The notes beneath the pieces were generated by a model. The model was not told where the DNA came from, searched no databases, and was given only the letters and a program-made list of their open reading frames with translations. From CAYMPH01 sp964529415 (GTDB lineage Bacteria > Spirochaetota > UBA4802 > UBA5550), in NCBI GenBank assembly GCA_964529415.1, contig CAZGWD010000004.1, positions 1-64,000 on the forward strand: a stretch of 64,000 nucleotides of DNA, read 5' to 3'. This document shows, one piece after another, positions 18,172 to 26,593 of the stretch; within the stretch, counting starts at the first letter, position 1; each line of letters opens with the position of its first letter. The position numbers were made by a program, and so were the translations under genes.

Positions 18172-18861
18172 TTATTCAGCACAATCCCCGCAAACTTCTT
18201 TCAGAGGCACTCCAGGCTTAGGCTGTAAAAGCACAATTGGAATAATATATGACATGCCTATTCCTGTCGGGGAATCAAAATCGAGTTCAAATTCAAAATC
18301 TTTTTTGCCAAGCAATTTATGGGTATATTCAAGGCGGAATTTATAATCAGAGCTTGAACCCATTATCTTATCATCATATGCAGGCCAGAAGTGATAATAA
18401 CCCATTGTAGCCTTATTTGTTTTATAGGGATTTTTCCAGTCTGAATCCACCATTGAGCATTTGGAATTTCCAAAATATAAAGTTATTTCCACATCCGGTA
18501 TAACAGAAAAAGTTGTTTCTTCAAGGACCTGGCCGATTATGTGAGGAAATCGTTTAAGCTCGCAATCTGCAAATTTAGTATGCCCTGTTATCTCATCTTT
18601 ATTTCTTCTTTTTTTAATAACTTCAATTGCTTCATATATCAGCATAAAAACATCCGTTTTCTGCTGGGTTGCAAGTCTTGCCTGAAGCTTTCCGTGAAGC
18701 ATGCCTCTTTCGCTTGTGACATATTTCGGAGGAACCCTATTTAAAACATAAGCTGCAATATCATCCACATTGGAATTTATCTGGGTTAGTTCATTGTCTT
18801 TTTTTATAACTTCTTCAACAGCCGTTCTTGTAATGTCTTCCATGAGATTTCTAAATGACAT
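18172..18861 (-). CDS. ComFB-domain protein
   Basis: About 229 residues. The N-terminal 90 residues match the ComFB family: FRNLMEDITRTAVEEVI, DIAAYVLNRVPPKYVTSERG. ComFB proteins have been linked to competence and motility and, in some cyanobacteria, to binding cyclic dinucleotides. The C-terminal 110 residues form a beta-rich domain that ends in the Cys pair CGDC. I chose the ATG at 18861 because GGAGG lies five bases upstream; an ATG four codons earlier would put that site inside the coding region. It lies between a coiled-coil gene and lon on the same strand. Confidence 0.8.
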   Translation of the reverse strand: MSFRNLMEDITRTAVEEVIKKDNELTQINSNVDDIAAYVLNRVPPKYVTSERGMLHGKLQARLATQQKTDVFMLIYEAIEVIKKRRNKDEITGHTKFADCELKRFPHIIGQVLEETTFSVIPDVEITLYFGNSKCSMVDSDWKNPYKTNKATMGYYHFWPAYDDKIMGSSSDYKFRLEYTHKLLGKKDFEFELDFDSPTGIGMSYIIPIVLLQPKPGVPLKEVCGDCAE

Positions 18862-18888
18862 ATGATCCTCCATTAAAGAAAAACGATT

Positions 18889-21273
18889 TTAACCTTTCCG
18901 GTTAAATGCAATATTAATTACTTCTTCTATATTTTCAACAAAATAAAATTTCAACCCTTTTTTAACGTATTCCGGAATTTCTGCCATATCTTTTCTGTTT
19001 TCTTTTGGTATAATTATTCTCTTTAAATGGCCTCTTTTAGCGGCTATAATTTTCTCTTTTATGCCGCCTACAGGGAGAACTCTTCCGGTCAAAGTCAGCT
19101 CGCCTGTCATTGCCAGGCCTTTTGCTAAAACCTTTCCTGTCGCTATAGAATAAATAGAAGATGCCATTGTTATTCCTGCAGAAGGCCCGTCTTTAGGTGT
19201 AGCGCCTGCAGGAACATGCAGATGAAGTGTATTTTCAGAAAACTTCTTTCTCATTTTCTCATCATCCAGAAGCATGTTCTGAACATAACTGTACGCAATA
19301 TTTGCGGATTCAGACATTACATCTCCAAGCTGGCCTGTAAGTTTCAATCCGTCACTTTTTTTGCCTGATGCGATAAATATTGATTCAACCACCAGAGCTG
19401 CGCCGCCAAGAGAAGTCCATGCAAGTCCAACAGCCACGCCTGCGCGCAGATTGTTCATCAGCTCATCATCGGAATAAATTTCCTGGCCTAAATATTCTGA
19501 AATTTTATTTACCGGAAGATTGCCTTCAGGGAGTTTCTTCTTTACAGCAATAATTGACGCGGATTTTCTGCATATCTTTTCTATCTGACGCTCAAGGCTC
19601 CTGACTCCGGCTTCCCTTGCCCATCCGTTTATGATCTGGTCAAATCCTTTTTTATCAATCTTCACAGAGCCTTTTGGAAGGCCGTGCATTTTAATCTGTT
19701 TCGGAAGAAGATATCTTTTCCCTATTTCAAATTTTTCCTGTGAAATATAACCGGAAAGCCTAACCAGTTCCATCCTGTCCCGCAGTACTTCAGGAATTGT
19801 ATCAAGAGTATTGGCTGTTGTTATAAAAAACACTTCGGACAGATCAAAAGGAAGATCAAGATAATAATCCCTGAATTCAGCATTCTGCTCCGGATCAAGC
19901 ACTTCCAAAAGCGCTGAAGCAGGATCGCCCTGAAAACTAATTCCCAGTTTATCTATTTCATCAAGCATAAATACAGGATTTTTTGTTTTGCAGATTTTCA
20001 GACCCTGAATAATTTTTCCGGGCATTGATCCTATATAAGTTTTTCTATGTCCTTTGATTTCCGCTTCATCTCTCATTCCGCCGAGCGATACCCTGAAAAA
20101 TTTCCTTCCAAGAGCTTCAGCTACAGATTTGCCGAGAGATGTTTTACCCACTCCGGGAGGTCCCACGAGGCATATAATTGACCCCTTTGAATCAGACTTT
20201 AGTTTTTTTACTGCAAGAAACTCCATGATCCTTTTCTTGACATCATTGAGCCCGTAGTGATCGCGGTTTAAAATCTTTTCTGCTTTTTCAAGATCAATAA
20301 AGTCCTCGGATTTTTTATTCCATGGGAGAGATAAAATCGTATCAATATAATTTTTTGTAACAGTATATTCCGATGAGATTGCGTCCATGAATGACAGTTT
20401 TGCAATTTCCTCTGCGAGTCTTTCTTTTGGTTCGCCTTTTAAATGAAGATCATCAGCTTTCTTTTTCATATCAGCAATTTCTTTTGATCTGTCATCCTCG
20501 TCGAGACCAAGCTCGGTTCTGATGGCCTTCATCTGCTCTCTGAGATAATATTCTTTCTGCTGTTTGTCGATCTTTTCATTTATGTGGGTCTGGATTTTCT
20601 TCTGAACAGTTACAACTTCCATTTCCTTATGAAGAAGAAATAATACTTTGCGCAGCCTGTTTTTTACATTCAGGTTTTCAAGAATTTCCTGGTATTCCTG
20701 CTTTTCAACATTCAGTATTGAAGTGACGAAATCTGCAATTTTTCCAGGCTCGTCGACATTAACCATGGTGAGCTTCATCTCTTCGGTAAAAAGCGGATTA
20801 TTTTCTGCGAGCATTTTCAGCTGGCTGAGTATTTCCCTTGTTAAAGCTTTTATTTCGATATTTCTTCTGTCAAAGCTCATATCCTCGAGATAGGAAACAT
20901 CCGATATAAGATAAGGCTTTTCCGAAACAACATCATTTATCTTGAATCTTTTCACGCTGTTAATTAAAAGATTCACACCTCCATCAGGCAGATTTATCTT
21001 TTTTAAAATTCTTGCTGCAGTTCCGAATGCGAATAAATCGTCTGCCTTGATTTCGTCCTTGTTGTCATCTTTAATAAGAACAAGCCCTATCGTCTTTGTA
21101 TCAGCAAGCACTTTATCAACAGCTTCGCTGAATCTTCCTTTTGATATGATTAGAGGGGTAACGATCCCCGGAAATATCGGCCTGTATCTGATAGGTATGA
21201 TGTAGAGCTGCGAAGGCAGTATATATTCAGCGGTTATCAAATCGCTTTCAAAAAGATCTGTATCTATCTGCAT
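18889..21273 (-). CDS. lon: ATP-dependent Lon protease
   Basis: A 794-residue cytoplasmic protease with the usual Lon layout. The N-terminal LON domain spans about 15-210. The AAA+ domain has Walker A GPPGVGKTSLGKS and Walker B-type VFMLDEIDKLG. The protease domain has the catalytic Ser in PKDGPSAGITMA and the Lys in GGIKEKIIAAKRG. The length is normal and all key residues are present. The start has a GGGAG site. It is 25 bp from parB on the same strand, so it may share a transcript with the chromosome partition genes. Confidence 0.97.
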   Translation of the reverse strand: MQIDTDLFESDLITAEYILPSQLYIIPIRYRPIFPGIVTPLIISKGRFSEAVDKVLADTKTIGLVLIKDDNKDEIKADDLFAFGTAARILKKINLPDGGVNLLINSVKRFKINDVVSEKPYLISDVSYLEDMSFDRRNIEIKALTREILSQLKMLAENNPLFTEEMKLTMVNVDEPGKIADFVTSILNVEKQEYQEILENLNVKNRLRKVLFLLHKEMEVVTVQKKIQTHINEKIDKQQKEYYLREQMKAIRTELGLDEDDRSKEIADMKKKADDLHLKGEPKERLAEEIAKLSFMDAISSEYTVTKNYIDTILSLPWNKKSEDFIDLEKAEKILNRDHYGLNDVKKRIMEFLAVKKLKSDSKGSIICLVGPPGVGKTSLGKSVAEALGRKFFRVSLGGMRDEAEIKGHRKTYIGSMPGKIIQGLKICKTKNPVFMLDEIDKLGISFQGDPASALLEVLDPEQNAEFRDYYLDLPFDLSEVFFITTANTLDTIPEVLRDRMELVRLSGYISQEKFEIGKRYLLPKQIKMHGLPKGSVKIDKKGFDQIINGWAREAGVRSLERQIEKICRKSASIIAVKKKLPEGNLPVNKISEYLGQEIYSDDELMNNLRAGVAVGLAWTSLGGAALVVESIFIASGKKSDGLKLTGQLGDVMSESANIAYSYVQNMLLDDEKMRKKFSENTLHLHVPAGATPKDGPSAGITMASSIYSIATGKVLAKGLAMTGELTLTGRVLPVGGIKEKIIAAKRGHLKRIIIPKENRKDMAEIPEYVKKGLKFYFVENIEEVINIAFNRKG

Positions 21274-21297
21274 GGTTCTCCCTGTTTAAAGCTGTGA

Positions 21298-22179
21298 TTA
21301 TTTTCTTATTATATCCACGATCCGGTCAAAATCATCAAGAGAGTAATAGCTTATTTCTATTCTGCCCTTGCTGCCGGAATGCTTGATTTCAACTTTAGTT
21401 CCAAGCATTGAAACAAGCTTCTCTTCCATTTTTCTGATATGCGCATCTTTTTTGGTTATTGCAGTTTTCTTCTGGTTCTTCGAAGATGTTTTATTTTCAC
21501 CGAGAATTGATTCAATTGCACGAACTGAAAGTCCCTTATCAATTATCTCTCGAAAAATTTCAATCTGCTTTGAAGCACTTGGTGCTGACAATAAGACCTT
21601 TGCGTGACCTGCCGAAATTTTACCGTGGGAAATTGAATCCTGAATCTCTTCCGGAAGTGTTAACAGCCTCAGGGAATTTGTTATGGTGCTTCTGTTCTTA
21701 CCGACTTTTTCAGATATATCCTGATGCTTGAGCATAAACTTGTTCGCAAGAACCCTGTACGCCTTTGCTTCTTCAATAGGATCAAGATTCGATCTCTGAA
21801 TATTTTCTATAAGAGCGAGGCTGAAATTCTTTTCCTCGTCTGCCTTGATTACTATTGATCTGATTGTGTGGAGGCCGAGAGATTTTACAGCACGCAGCCT
21901 GCGCTCGCCTGCAACCACCAGATAACCTGCTTCAAATTTTCTTACAATGATCGGCTGAATAAGGCCGACAGATCTAATCGACTCTGCCAGTCCTGCGATT
22001 TCATTCTCGTCAAATTTGTGTCTCGGCTGATCCGGATTGGGAGAAATTCTATTCACATCAATTTCAATAACACGCGATGAATCCTCGCCAATAACTTTTT
22101 CAATATCTCCAGCCGGAGTTGGCGATGTAGCAATTATAGCTCCGAGCCCTTTGCCCAGAACCCTTGTTTTATTAACCAT
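21298..22179 (-). CDS. parB: Chromosome partitioning protein ParB
   Basis: A 293-residue ParB/Spo0J protein. Residues 38-130 are the CTP-binding ParB/Srx domain: NRISPNPDQPRHKF, then the GERRLRA motif. Residues about 135-210 hold the helix-turn-helix that binds parS (SEKVGKNRSTITNSLRLL). The C-terminal dimer domain ends in SLDDFDRIVDIIRK. The gene start overlaps the end of parA by 8 bp. I did not see a consensus parS site in the flanking DNA; it may lie elsewhere near the origin. Confidence 0.95.
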   Translation of the reverse strand: MVNKTRVLGKGLGAIIATSPTPAGDIEKVIGEDSSRVIEIDVNRISPNPDQPRHKFDENEIAGLAESIRSVGLIQPIIVRKFEAGYLVVAGERRLRAVKSLGLHTIRSIVIKADEEKNFSLALIENIQRSNLDPIEEAKAYRVLANKFMLKHQDISEKVGKNRSTITNSLRLLTLPEEIQDSISHGKISAGHAKVLLSAPSASKQIEIFREIIDKGLSVRAIESILGENKTSSKNQKKTAITKKDAHIRKMEEKLVSMLGTKVEIKHSGSKGRIEISYYSLDDFDRIVDIIRK

Positions 22180-22933
22180 TATTTATGACCTCTTGAGCAA
22201 GTTTCTCATATGATACTCCGCCGGAGCTCATCCTGTCGTACTGTCCTATCGGCTTGCCGAAAGAAGGAGCTTCCGAAAGCTTTACGTTTCTCGGAATTAT
22301 TGTTTCGAAAACCTTATCCTTGAAAAATTCCCTGACATCGCTTACAACCTGCTGAGCGAGATTAGTCCTGGAATCATACATTGTGAGCACAACGCCTTCA
22401 ATTTTAAGATTTTTATTAAGATTTTCCTGAACCATTGAGATGATTTTCAGAAGCTGACTTAATCCCTCAAGTGCATAGTATTCACACTGAAGCGGGATCA
22501 TAACTGAATCTGCTGCAACAAGCCCGTTTAATGTAAGCACGCCGAGTGATGGCGGACAATCTATCAGTATATAGTCAAAATCATCTTTTACTTCAGCAAG
22601 AGCTTTTCTCAGAACAAATTCTTTCTGTTCCATATCGAGCATGTCCATTTGCGCTCCGGAAAGATGCATATTGGATGGAACAATATATAAATCTTCAATA
22701 TGGGTTTTGAAGATTGCTTCTTTGATATTGATATGTCCGATCAGAACTTCATAGAGAGTGTTTTCAAGTTCTTCCGCATTTATTCCAAGACCGAATCCCG
22801 CGTTAGCCTGGGGATCAACATCAATGATTAAAGTCCTCTTGCCCTTTTCTGCGAGAAAAGAAGCAAGATTCACCGTAGTTGTGGTTTTCCCCACTCCGCC
22901 TTTCTGATTTGATATGGATATGATTCTTCCCAT
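22172..22933 (-). CDS. parA: Chromosome partitioning ATPase ParA (Soj)
   Basis: A 253-residue ParA/Soj ATPase with the deviant Walker A motif QKGGVGKTTTTVNLA, the switch region DVDPQANAGFGLG, and DYILIDCPPSLG. Length fits the chromosomal type without an N-terminal DNA-binding domain. With ParB it moves the replication origin. In many bacteria parAB sits next to the rsmG/mnmG genes near oriC; here lon and ComFB are downstream and a DUF456 protein is upstream. Confidence 0.95.
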   Translation of the reverse strand: MGRIISISNQKGGVGKTTTTVNLASFLAEKGKRTLIIDVDPQANAGFGLGINAEELENTLYEVLIGHINIKEAIFKTHIEDLYIVPSNMHLSGAQMDMLDMEQKEFVLRKALAEVKDDFDYILIDCPPSLGVLTLNGLVAADSVMIPLQCEYYALEGLSQLLKIISMVQENLNKNLKIEGVVLTMYDSRTNLAQQVVSDVREFFKDKVFETIIPRNVKLSEAPSFGKPIGQYDRMSSGGVSYEKLAQEVINNG

Positions 22934-23290
22934 TAAAGACTCCGTTATAAAATAGATAAATCATAATCAGCAACTGATCTGCTTTATTGACATAAAGTCA
23001 CTGTTGCACAAAATTAAAGTATTATATTCAATTTCTAAAAATTATTTTAAAACCATGTGTAAGATAAGGGGATAAGTAGATTGTAGAAATAGGGTGATAA
23101 AAAAACAAATATCTCCTCATCTCTTATATCCCCATATCTCCTTATATCTTTATCTTCTATTCCTCTGTGGCCTATTTTAAATTTTCTAAGCAGTTGCCAT
23201 GTTTCCATTTATTGCACTTTGAGTCAATTTCAAAATAAGGGAATATCAATAAATCATTTTAAGGACATTCCCTTGGGTTCACAGCATAAG
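22934..23290. other. Intergenic region upstream of parA, no gene seen
   Basis: An AT-rich stretch with no coding frame. A C/T-rich stretch with repeated ATATCTCC-like strings runs from about 23109 to 23155. An inverted repeat AAGGGAAT / ATTCCCTT flanks about 25 bp near 23238-23274. No parS site was seen. Confidence 0.45.
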
Positions 23291-23338
23291 TATAAATCAG
23301 TTTTTTCTATTTTTTTTAAGTGAAAAAACAGATTTATA
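23291..23338. terminator. 17-bp hairpin overlapping the end of the DUF456 gene
   Basis: The arms TATAAATCAGTTTTTTC (23291-23307) and GAAAAAACAGATTTATA (23322-23338) pair with one mismatch around a 14-nt loop. The right arm covers the stop codon of the minus-strand DUF456 gene. It may act as a transcript end or stabiliser; a long T run after the stem is missing. Confidence 0.45.
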
Positions 23339-23849
23339 GATGTTCCCATAGTGATTTGAAAAAGTAAAATGACATTATAAAACAAACAGAGAGCTTCATT
23401 ATTGCTCCTGCAGCAAAACCGAGAAATGAACCGATTCCGGAATATAATGCTGAATTAAAATCCCTGCCCCCTATCAGCTCGCCAATAACTGCTCCGGTAA
23501 ACGGACCTATTATAATCCCAATAAGGCCAAAAGGCCCGATTACTATGCCCAGTGCAGGCAGAATTATTATGCCTGCAACAAGACCGACCGTGCTTCCTAT
23601 TACGCCCTTTTTTGAACCGCCGAATTTTTTTGTTCCCCATATCGGAATAAAATAATCCACAAGTGCTGTCAGAAATGTTATAACTCCCCACACTATTAAA
23701 AACAATATTGAAAATGGATGCTTGTCTGTAAATTGAAGAAGAATCAGTGCTGCATACACAAGAGGCGCTCCAGGAAGTGCAGGCAGAATGCATCCGATTA
23801 TTCCGATAATAATTAAAATAATTCCAATTACAATAATTACTGTATCCAA
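23334..23849 (-). CDS. DUF456-family membrane protein
   Basis: A 171-residue integral membrane protein with several Gly- and Ile-rich helices. The N-terminal GCILPALPGAPLVYAALIL and the central YFIPIWGTKKFGGSKKGVIGS are marks of DUF456. The family has no proven function. It seems to be a single-gene unit. Confidence 0.85.
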   Translation of the reverse strand: MDTVIIVIGIILIIIGIIGCILPALPGAPLVYAALILLQFTDKHPFSILFLIVWGVITFLTALVDYFIPIWGTKKFGGSKKGVIGSTVGLVAGIIILPALGIVIGPFGLIGIIIGPFTGAVIGELIGGRDFNSALYSGIGSFLGFAAGAIMKLSVCFIMSFYFFKSLWEHL

Positions 23850-24136
23850 AATATCCTCTTAGATTTTATATTGTTAAACTTTATTTTATTATTGAATGCC
23901 ATTACCTTGAAAAGGATCGGGTATGACAAAATAGATTAATTCAATATCAGCTATAATGTAAATAAATTTTTCCGGCACAGTATAAATATAGTCAAGATAA
24001 TTTCCTGATTGTAATTATATCAAATCTAAGCTTAATTGAATTTTAATAATATATTCCATTATTCCAAGCCCCCTGTCCCACAACTTACTTCTACCCACAT
24101 CTTTAAAAAATAAATGATTCAGGAATGAACTACCTA

Positions 24137-24160
24137 TAATATAATTGACATATTATATTA
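24137..24160. promoter_or_regulatory. Perfect 9-bp inverted repeat upstream of the Cache sensor gene
   Basis: TAATATAAT and ATTATATTA are separated by six bases (TGACAT), 43 bp before the start codon. It may be an operator or simply an AT-rich chance repeat. Confidence 0.3.
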
Positions 24161-24202
24161 TTTAAAGCTCCTTTAATATGAAATAAAAAATCCTGAGAGG
24201 AA

Positions 24203-25462
24203 ATGATGCTAAATAATAGAAAACGTTTTCTTATGATTATCAGTATTCTTATTATAACCGGATTTCTATTAACAAGCTTAATCAGCTTTTTCATGTCAAG
24301 ATCCTCCCTTCTCAACAGAATTCAGACAACAGAGCTCCCTCTTACTACAGATAATATCTATTCAGAAATACAGCGCGATCTCTTAAAACCGGTTTTCATT
24401 TCATCTCTTATGGCAAATGATACTTTTCTCAGAGACTGGATTCTCTCAGGCGAAGGGAATGAAATTCAAATCAGAAAATATTTAAAAGAGATACAGGATA
24501 AATATTCCACATTTACAAGCTTTCTTGTCTCTGAAAACAGCGGAAATTACTACCACTCAGGCGGCATATTAAAAAAAGTCTCCCCTGATGAAAAACGCGA
24601 TATCTGGTATTACAGATTAAAATCCATTAAACCTGATTATGAGATTAATGTTGATCCGGATCTGGCGAACAGGGATACAATGACAATTTTTGTTAATCAC
24701 AAAGTTTTCAACTATAACGGCAATTACATTGGCGCTACAGGAGTTGGTTTAAACATATCAGCTGTTAAAAGCCTCATAAGAAAATATGAGGATAAATATA
24801 ACAGGAACATTTATTTCACAGACAGAAATGGAGAGATCATTCTCCATGCGGTCAGTTTTAAAAATGTTTCAAACATAAAGAAGATGGAAGGGCTATCATC
24901 TTTAGCCGGTTCTATTCTTTCTAATGAATTATCAATAACAACTTTTCAGAGAGACGGGAAAACAATTCATTTAAGCTCACGCTTTATTCCTGAACTAAAC
25001 TGGTATTTAATTGTTGAACAGCATGAAGATTCAATTACTGAAAAAATATTCAATGCGCTTCTCGGGAATATTCTGATTTGTTCTGTTATAACAGCAATTG
25101 TTTTATTCCTGGTAAATTTTATTATGAAGAATTACCAGAAAAATATACAATTGTACGCAGAAGAGGATAAAAAGCTGAAACTGATTAATATCGGACAGGA
25201 AGAGGAAATTAATAATAAGAATGCCATTCTGACTAAAAAGAATGCTGATCTTCAGCTCGCATTAGATGAAATCAAACAGCTCAGCGGAATACTGCCTATC
25301 TGCTCATCATGCAAAAAAATTCGCGATGACAAGGGATACTGGAATCAGCTTGAAGCGTATTTCAGCCTTTATTCAAACGCGCAATTCAGTCACGGCATCT
25401 GCCCTGACTGCGCTAAAAAACTTTATCCTGATATGATTTTAGATGATGAGACTGATGCATAG
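24203..25462 (+). CDS. Cache-type membrane sensor with C-terminal Cys-rich module
   Basis: A 419-residue protein. A membrane helix (about 9-30) leads to an extracytoplasmic Cache-like domain (about 35-285; DLANRDTMTIFVNHKV, then GATGVGLNISAVKSLI). A second helix (about 285-310) leads to a coiled coil and a final module at 350-410: ILPICSSCKKIRDDKGYW, then FSHGICPDCAKKLYP. This CxxC...CxxC module is often found at the end of PAS, histidine kinase or response regulator proteins and may bind zinc. Here it is the only cytoplasmic domain: no kinase, cyclase or GGDEF is present. Signal output is therefore unknown. Start: two ATG codons in a row after GAGAGG. Confidence 0.82.
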   Translation: MMLNNRKRFLMIISILIITGFLLTSLISFFMSRSSLLNRIQTTELPLTTDNIYSEIQRDLLKPVFISSLMANDTFLRDWILSGEGNEIQIRKYLKEIQDKYSTFTSFLVSENSGNYYHSGGILKKVSPDEKRDIWYYRLKSIKPDYEINVDPDLANRDTMTIFVNHKVFNYNGNYIGATGVGLNISAVKSLIRKYEDKYNRNIYFTDRNGEIILHAVSFKNVSNIKKMEGLSSLAGSILSNELSITTFQRDGKTIHLSSRFIPELNWYLIVEQHEDSITEKIFNALLGNILICSVITAIVLFLVNFIMKNYQKNIQLYAEEDKKLKLINIGQEEEINNKNAILTKKNADLQLALDEIKQLSGILPICSSCKKIRDDKGYWNQLEAYFSLYSNAQFSHGICPDCAKKLYPDMILDDETDA

Positions 25463-25588
25463 AATCATTAATTGATTTCATTTTATTTCTTGACATCGGA
25501 TTAACAGCGACAATATCTGATCAAAATTATTTTAGTGTTTATTATCCGTCAGAAATTATAAAATTTAATATTAAAAAACGGTAAAAAA

Positions 25589-26593
25589 ATGATTAAAAAA
25601 TATCTATCTTATTTACTTGTAAAAAGATCTGAAAATAATTCAAATGATCCGTTCGAATTTGAGAAAAGACAGGGCAATCCCTTCACAGCTTTTTATAATG
25701 ACAGCTTTTATTTCACAGGCAGGGATGACAAGGGCACTTCAATTGTAACAAGACTCGGATTCAGAAATTCAGGAGAAACTGAACTCTGGCTTGATATGAT
25801 CATACCCGGAACCGGTGAATTGAATATAATTCATGAAAAAGACAAGTTTTTCCTTGGCGACAATATAGCATACGGTCCTGTTGAATACACATGTATTGAA
25901 CCAGGGCGGATTTGGAGAATTACATTCAAGGGAGCCATGCAGTCCGGCAGGAAAAAAGCGCATGTGAGCCTGGATGTAATGTTCACAGCCAGAATGAAAA
26001 TATTTGATTTTAAAAAAGACGGTTACGCATGGTCAATGGCTGAATCCCTTGCATCAGAAAAATGGAGCGCAAAATGGTTTTCAAAACTCAAGGAAATTTC
26101 CCAGGTTCATTATGAACAGGGCGGAACCATGACCGGTTTCGTTGAGATCAATGGAACAAGGAAAAAACTTGATCTGCACGCAATGAGAGACCACTCTTTC
26201 GGAACAAGAAAATGGAATGCCATGGACAGGCATCTGTGGATATGCGGGATGCTCGAGGATGGCAGATATTTCAACATGAGCATAGTGCGGTATAAATTTC
26301 TTTCTTTCATTCAAAGCGGTTATATTACTGAAGGAGATACAATCATTCCAGTAGAAAAATGCACGCACTTCGATGAAATCGGAGAAGCGGTTGAAGTCCC
26401 GAAAATTTTTACAGTTACCATTAAACCTTTAAAAAAAGATCCTGTAATAATTGAATGCCTCATAAAAGGCGGATTTAATTATCTGATGGGCGGAGATTAT
26501 AAAATTTTCGAGAGCCTGGCTGAATATAAAGTCGGAAACATAAAAGGAGTCGGGATAAGTGAGTTCGGTTACAATAAAAAAATCTACAGCTGA
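25589..26593 (+). CDS. Partner protein of PEP-synthase-like enzyme (DUF7064-like)
   Basis: A 334-residue soluble, beta-rich protein. The clearest motif is RDHSFGTRKWNAMDRHLW (about residues 205-222), typical of a conserved domain of unknown role found beside, or fused to, PEP-synthase-like proteins. The end of the gene overlaps the start of the next by 35 bp, so the two are tightly coupled. From memory, some animal genes encode the two parts as one protein; that would support a functional complex but needs checking. No catalytic role is proposed. Confidence 0.65.
   Translation: MIKKYLSYLLVKRSENNSNDPFEFEKRQGNPFTAFYNDSFYFTGRDDKGTSIVTRLGFRNSGETELWLDMIIPGTGELNIIHEKDKFFLGDNIAYGPVEYTCIEPGRIWRITFKGAMQSGRKKAHVSLDVMFTARMKIFDFKKDGYAWSMAESLASEKWSAKWFSKLKEISQVHYEQGGTMTGFVEINGTRKKLDLHAMRDHSFGTRKWNAMDRHLWICGMLEDGRYFNMSIVRYKFLSFIQSGYITEGDTIIPVEKCTHFDEIGEAVEVPKIFTVTIKPLKKDPVIIECLIKGGFNYLMGGDYKIFESLAEYKVGNIKGVGISEFGYNKKIYS

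Noticed and set aside
22934..23333. parS site or replication origin near parAB
   Set aside because: No match to the 16-bp parS palindrome or to DnaA-box clusters was seen.
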